Assembly: GCF_003664325.1 (NCBI RefSeq)
Contig: NZ_RCDA01000005.1
Coordinates: forward strand, 1 to 64,000
Reading direction: 5' to 3'
Origin: Alkalispirillum mobile
GTDB taxonomy: Bacteria > Pseudomonadota > Gammaproteobacteria > Nitrococcales > Halorhodospiraceae
DNA length: 64,000 bases
The notes beneath the pieces were generated by a model, which was given only the letters and a program-made list of their open reading frames with translations, did not search any database and had not been told where the DNA came from. The translations under genes and the position numbers were made by a program. The first letter of the stretch is position 1; each line of letters starts with the position of its first letter. Below are positions 61,046 through 64,000 of the stretch, one piece after another.

Positions 61046-62458
61046 TCAGGCATCGGCGGTGTCCGCCTTCAGGTCATCGGCCAGCACAACCCGGTCGCGG
61101 CCCGCCGCCTTCGCCGCGTAGAGCGCCCGGTCGGCGTTTCCGATGGCGCGGGAGTAGTCGGGGTGGCCGTCGTGCAGGGCCAGGCCGATGCTCGCGGTCA
61201 CCCGGATCGTTGCGTCGCCCGCGTTGATCACCAGCTCGCGTACGCCCCGACGGATCTTGTCCGCCACCGCCTGGGCGTTCTCCGGGCTGATGTCGCTGAG
61301 CACCACCAGGAACTCCTCGCCGCCGTACCGGAAGACGAAATCGCCGGCGCGGATCTGGCTACTGAGCGCCTCGGCCACCTGACAGAGCACCCGGTCTCCG
61401 GCGTCATGTCCGTGGCGGTCGTTGAGCTGCTTGAAGTGGTCCAGGTCCACCAGCAGCAGCGCAAACCGCCCCCCGTGACGGATGCAGACCTGGGTCTCCC
61501 GCTGCAGGATGGTATGCAGGAAGCGGCGGTTGAACAGGCGGGTCAGCGGATCCCGCCCGCCGTCCATCTCCAGGGTGTGGCTGACCAGTTCGGCCAACAG
61601 CCAGTTGGCCCGGGTAACCCCCTGGTTCAGCGCCTCCACCTGCTCGAAAAACCCCTGGGTCAGCCCCTGCTTGCGCACCTCGATCGCCCGCTCGGAGGCA
61701 TGTTCGATTGCGGCCAACTGCTGTTTGAGCTTGGCGATCTCCTGCTCCTGCTGGAACAGCAGGTCGGCCTTGTGGTGCAGCCAGAGGGCGAAATCGGACT
61801 GGCGAACGGAATCCGCCGGGGTCAGCGCCGGCTGGTCCTGCTGATACAGGCGGGTCATGAAGCGGCGCAGCCAGTCCAGCAGGTCGGAGCGCAGCCGCTC
61901 GCACTCGATGGCCAGGTTCTGGCTGACCGCGTGCATCTTGAGCGCCTGGGACTGGCGCTCCGCCACCATCTGGTCACCCAGGTAGCTCTCGTTGATCAGC
62001 GCAATGGAGGCATCGATCAGCTCGCAGACCGCGATCAGCCGGTCCAGGTCCCCGTCATGCTCCCGGTGCACCCGGGTGAGGATGTCCCGCTTCAGGAACC
62101 GGCCGCCCAGGTTGACCATGTGCATGGGCACATTGATCCGGGCGTGGACCCGCCCCACTTCCAGCTGACGCTGCACGAAGGCGGGCACCGCGTCCGGCTC
62201 GCGGGGGGTGAACAGCTCCCGCACCCATTGCGCCAGGGTATAACGCAGCCGTTGGCGGACAAGGTCATGGGACAGGAAGGCGTCGCTGCCGGGCTCCCGC
62301 AGCATCTCGTCGTAAAACTCCGCCACGATGCCGTCCAGATCCCCCTCCACCGCCTGGCGGATGCCGTGCAACGGCTCCTCGCCGATGTCCTGGTAGAGGC
62401 GCGTCAGGAGCTGGATGTGGCTGTCGAGGATCTGGCTGGTCTGGATGCCGTGGCTCAT
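61046..62458 (-). CDS. Globin-coupled-sensor diguanylate cyclase
   Basis: 470 residues from the ATG at 62458; an ATG ten codons earlier is possible. N-terminal sensor globin (about 10-160) with proximal His at 105 in VGRVHARINVPMHMVNLGGR. A middle helical region follows (LLFQQEQEIAKLKQQLAAIE), then a C-terminal GGDEF domain with active site GGEEF at 379-383 and I-site RAGD at 370-373. It resembles DosC/YddV and should make c-di-GMP under the control of heme-bound oxygen or another gas. DPLTRLFNRRFL begins the cyclase domain. It converges with cbpM. Confidence 0.92.
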   Translation of the reverse strand: MSHGIQTSQILDSHIQLLTRLYQDIGEEPLHGIRQAVEGDLDGIVAEFYDEMLREPGSDAFLSHDLVRQRLRYTLAQWVRELFTPREPDAVPAFVQRQLEVGRVHARINVPMHMVNLGGRFLKRDILTRVHREHDGDLDRLIAVCELIDASIALINESYLGDQMVAERQSQALKMHAVSQNLAIECERLRSDLLDWLRRFMTRLYQQDQPALTPADSVRQSDFALWLHHKADLLFQQEQEIAKLKQQLAAIEHASERAIEVRKQGLTQGFFEQVEALNQGVTRANWLLAELVSHTLEMDGGRDPLTRLFNRRFLHTILQRETQVCIRHGGRFALLLVDLDHFKQLNDRHGHDAGDRVLCQVAEALSSQIRAGDFVFRYGGEEFLVVLSDISPENAQAVADKIRRGVRELVINAGDATIRVTASIGLALHDGHPDYSRAIGNADRALYAAKAAGRDRVVLADDLKADTADA

Positions 62459-62638
62459 GGGAATGAAGCTCTGGGTTGCAAGGAACACATGCCGCCGGCA
62501 CCGGAGGCCGGAACGCGGGCCATTATGCCAGCTTCGTGCCGCCGGCAGGGAATCGGCCCTTGATACGCAGCAACCCGACGCCACACTTGGTATCCTATGC
62601 GGTTCCCTTGCTTAATCAGCTGATACAGCCATCCAGCC

Positions 62639-64000
<1,362 letters not shown>

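Overview
The window is GC-rich (roughly 65%), densely coded DNA from a gammaproteobacterium. The gene set (PsrA-type TetR regulator with FadE/FadL/FadIJ, CbpA-CbpM, a globin-coupled diguanylate cyclase, MetE plus MetH, sigma-54 control) would fit a halophilic or alkaliphilic lineage such as Ectothiorhodospiraceae or Halomonadaceae. The genus cannot be fixed from sequence reading alone.

Positions 1-12162 are an accessory island. It is a head-to-tail array of six tandem two-gene modules plus a seventh stub. Each module pairs gene A (266-353 aa, no signal peptide) with gene B (336-350 aa, signal peptide, Sel1/TPR-like repeats). A resembles the C-terminal part of large VasX/BTH_I2691-type T6SS effectors. 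B resembles secreted Sel1-repeat immunity proteins such as those of Tle5 phospholipase effectors. The modules are mosaics: blocks of A and B assort independently, every B-to-A junction has the same 13-bp spacer, and A tails travel with B leaders. I read this as an array of effector-tail/immunity cassettes. A decayed IS3-family element (12163-13077) caps the array.

Positions 13087-21000 are mostly housekeeping genes: ettA, modD-like, a PAS-GGDEF diguanylate cyclase, a periplasmic rhodanese, purU, a small stress-like protein and metY. Positions 20668-28261 hold a promoter and cobalamin riboswitch in front of nrdA-nrdB, then divergent metR/metE. The NrdB subunit carries Phe where class Ia enzymes have the radical Tyr, which marks class Ic. 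Positions 28362-30141 hold a DUF1007/NicO metal-transport pair behind a Zur-like box.

Positions 30372-39365 are a ketone-body and short-chain acid locus: atoE, then on the minus strand a GntP-family permease, UspA, 3-hydroxybutyrate dehydrogenase, acetoacetyl-CoA synthetase and UspA. This minus-strand run has a canonical sigma-54 promoter, two upstream palindromes and a sigma-54 activator gene beside it. A Cu/Zn superoxide dismutase gene (sodC) follows.

Positions 39542-59590 are a fatty-acid degradation region: an SDR, fadI, fadJ, a thioesterase, fadL, fadE, fadA, a fadN-like gene, an acyl-CoA ligase and a PsrA-like TetR regulator. AAAC-N4-GTTT operators lie in front of several of these genes. 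A PEP/pyruvate-binding-domain protein and gdhA, which has an NtrC-like box at its promoter, are embedded among them. The window ends with cbpA-cbpM, a globin-coupled GGDEF protein and the 5' part of metH. No tRNA, rRNA or CRISPR was found.
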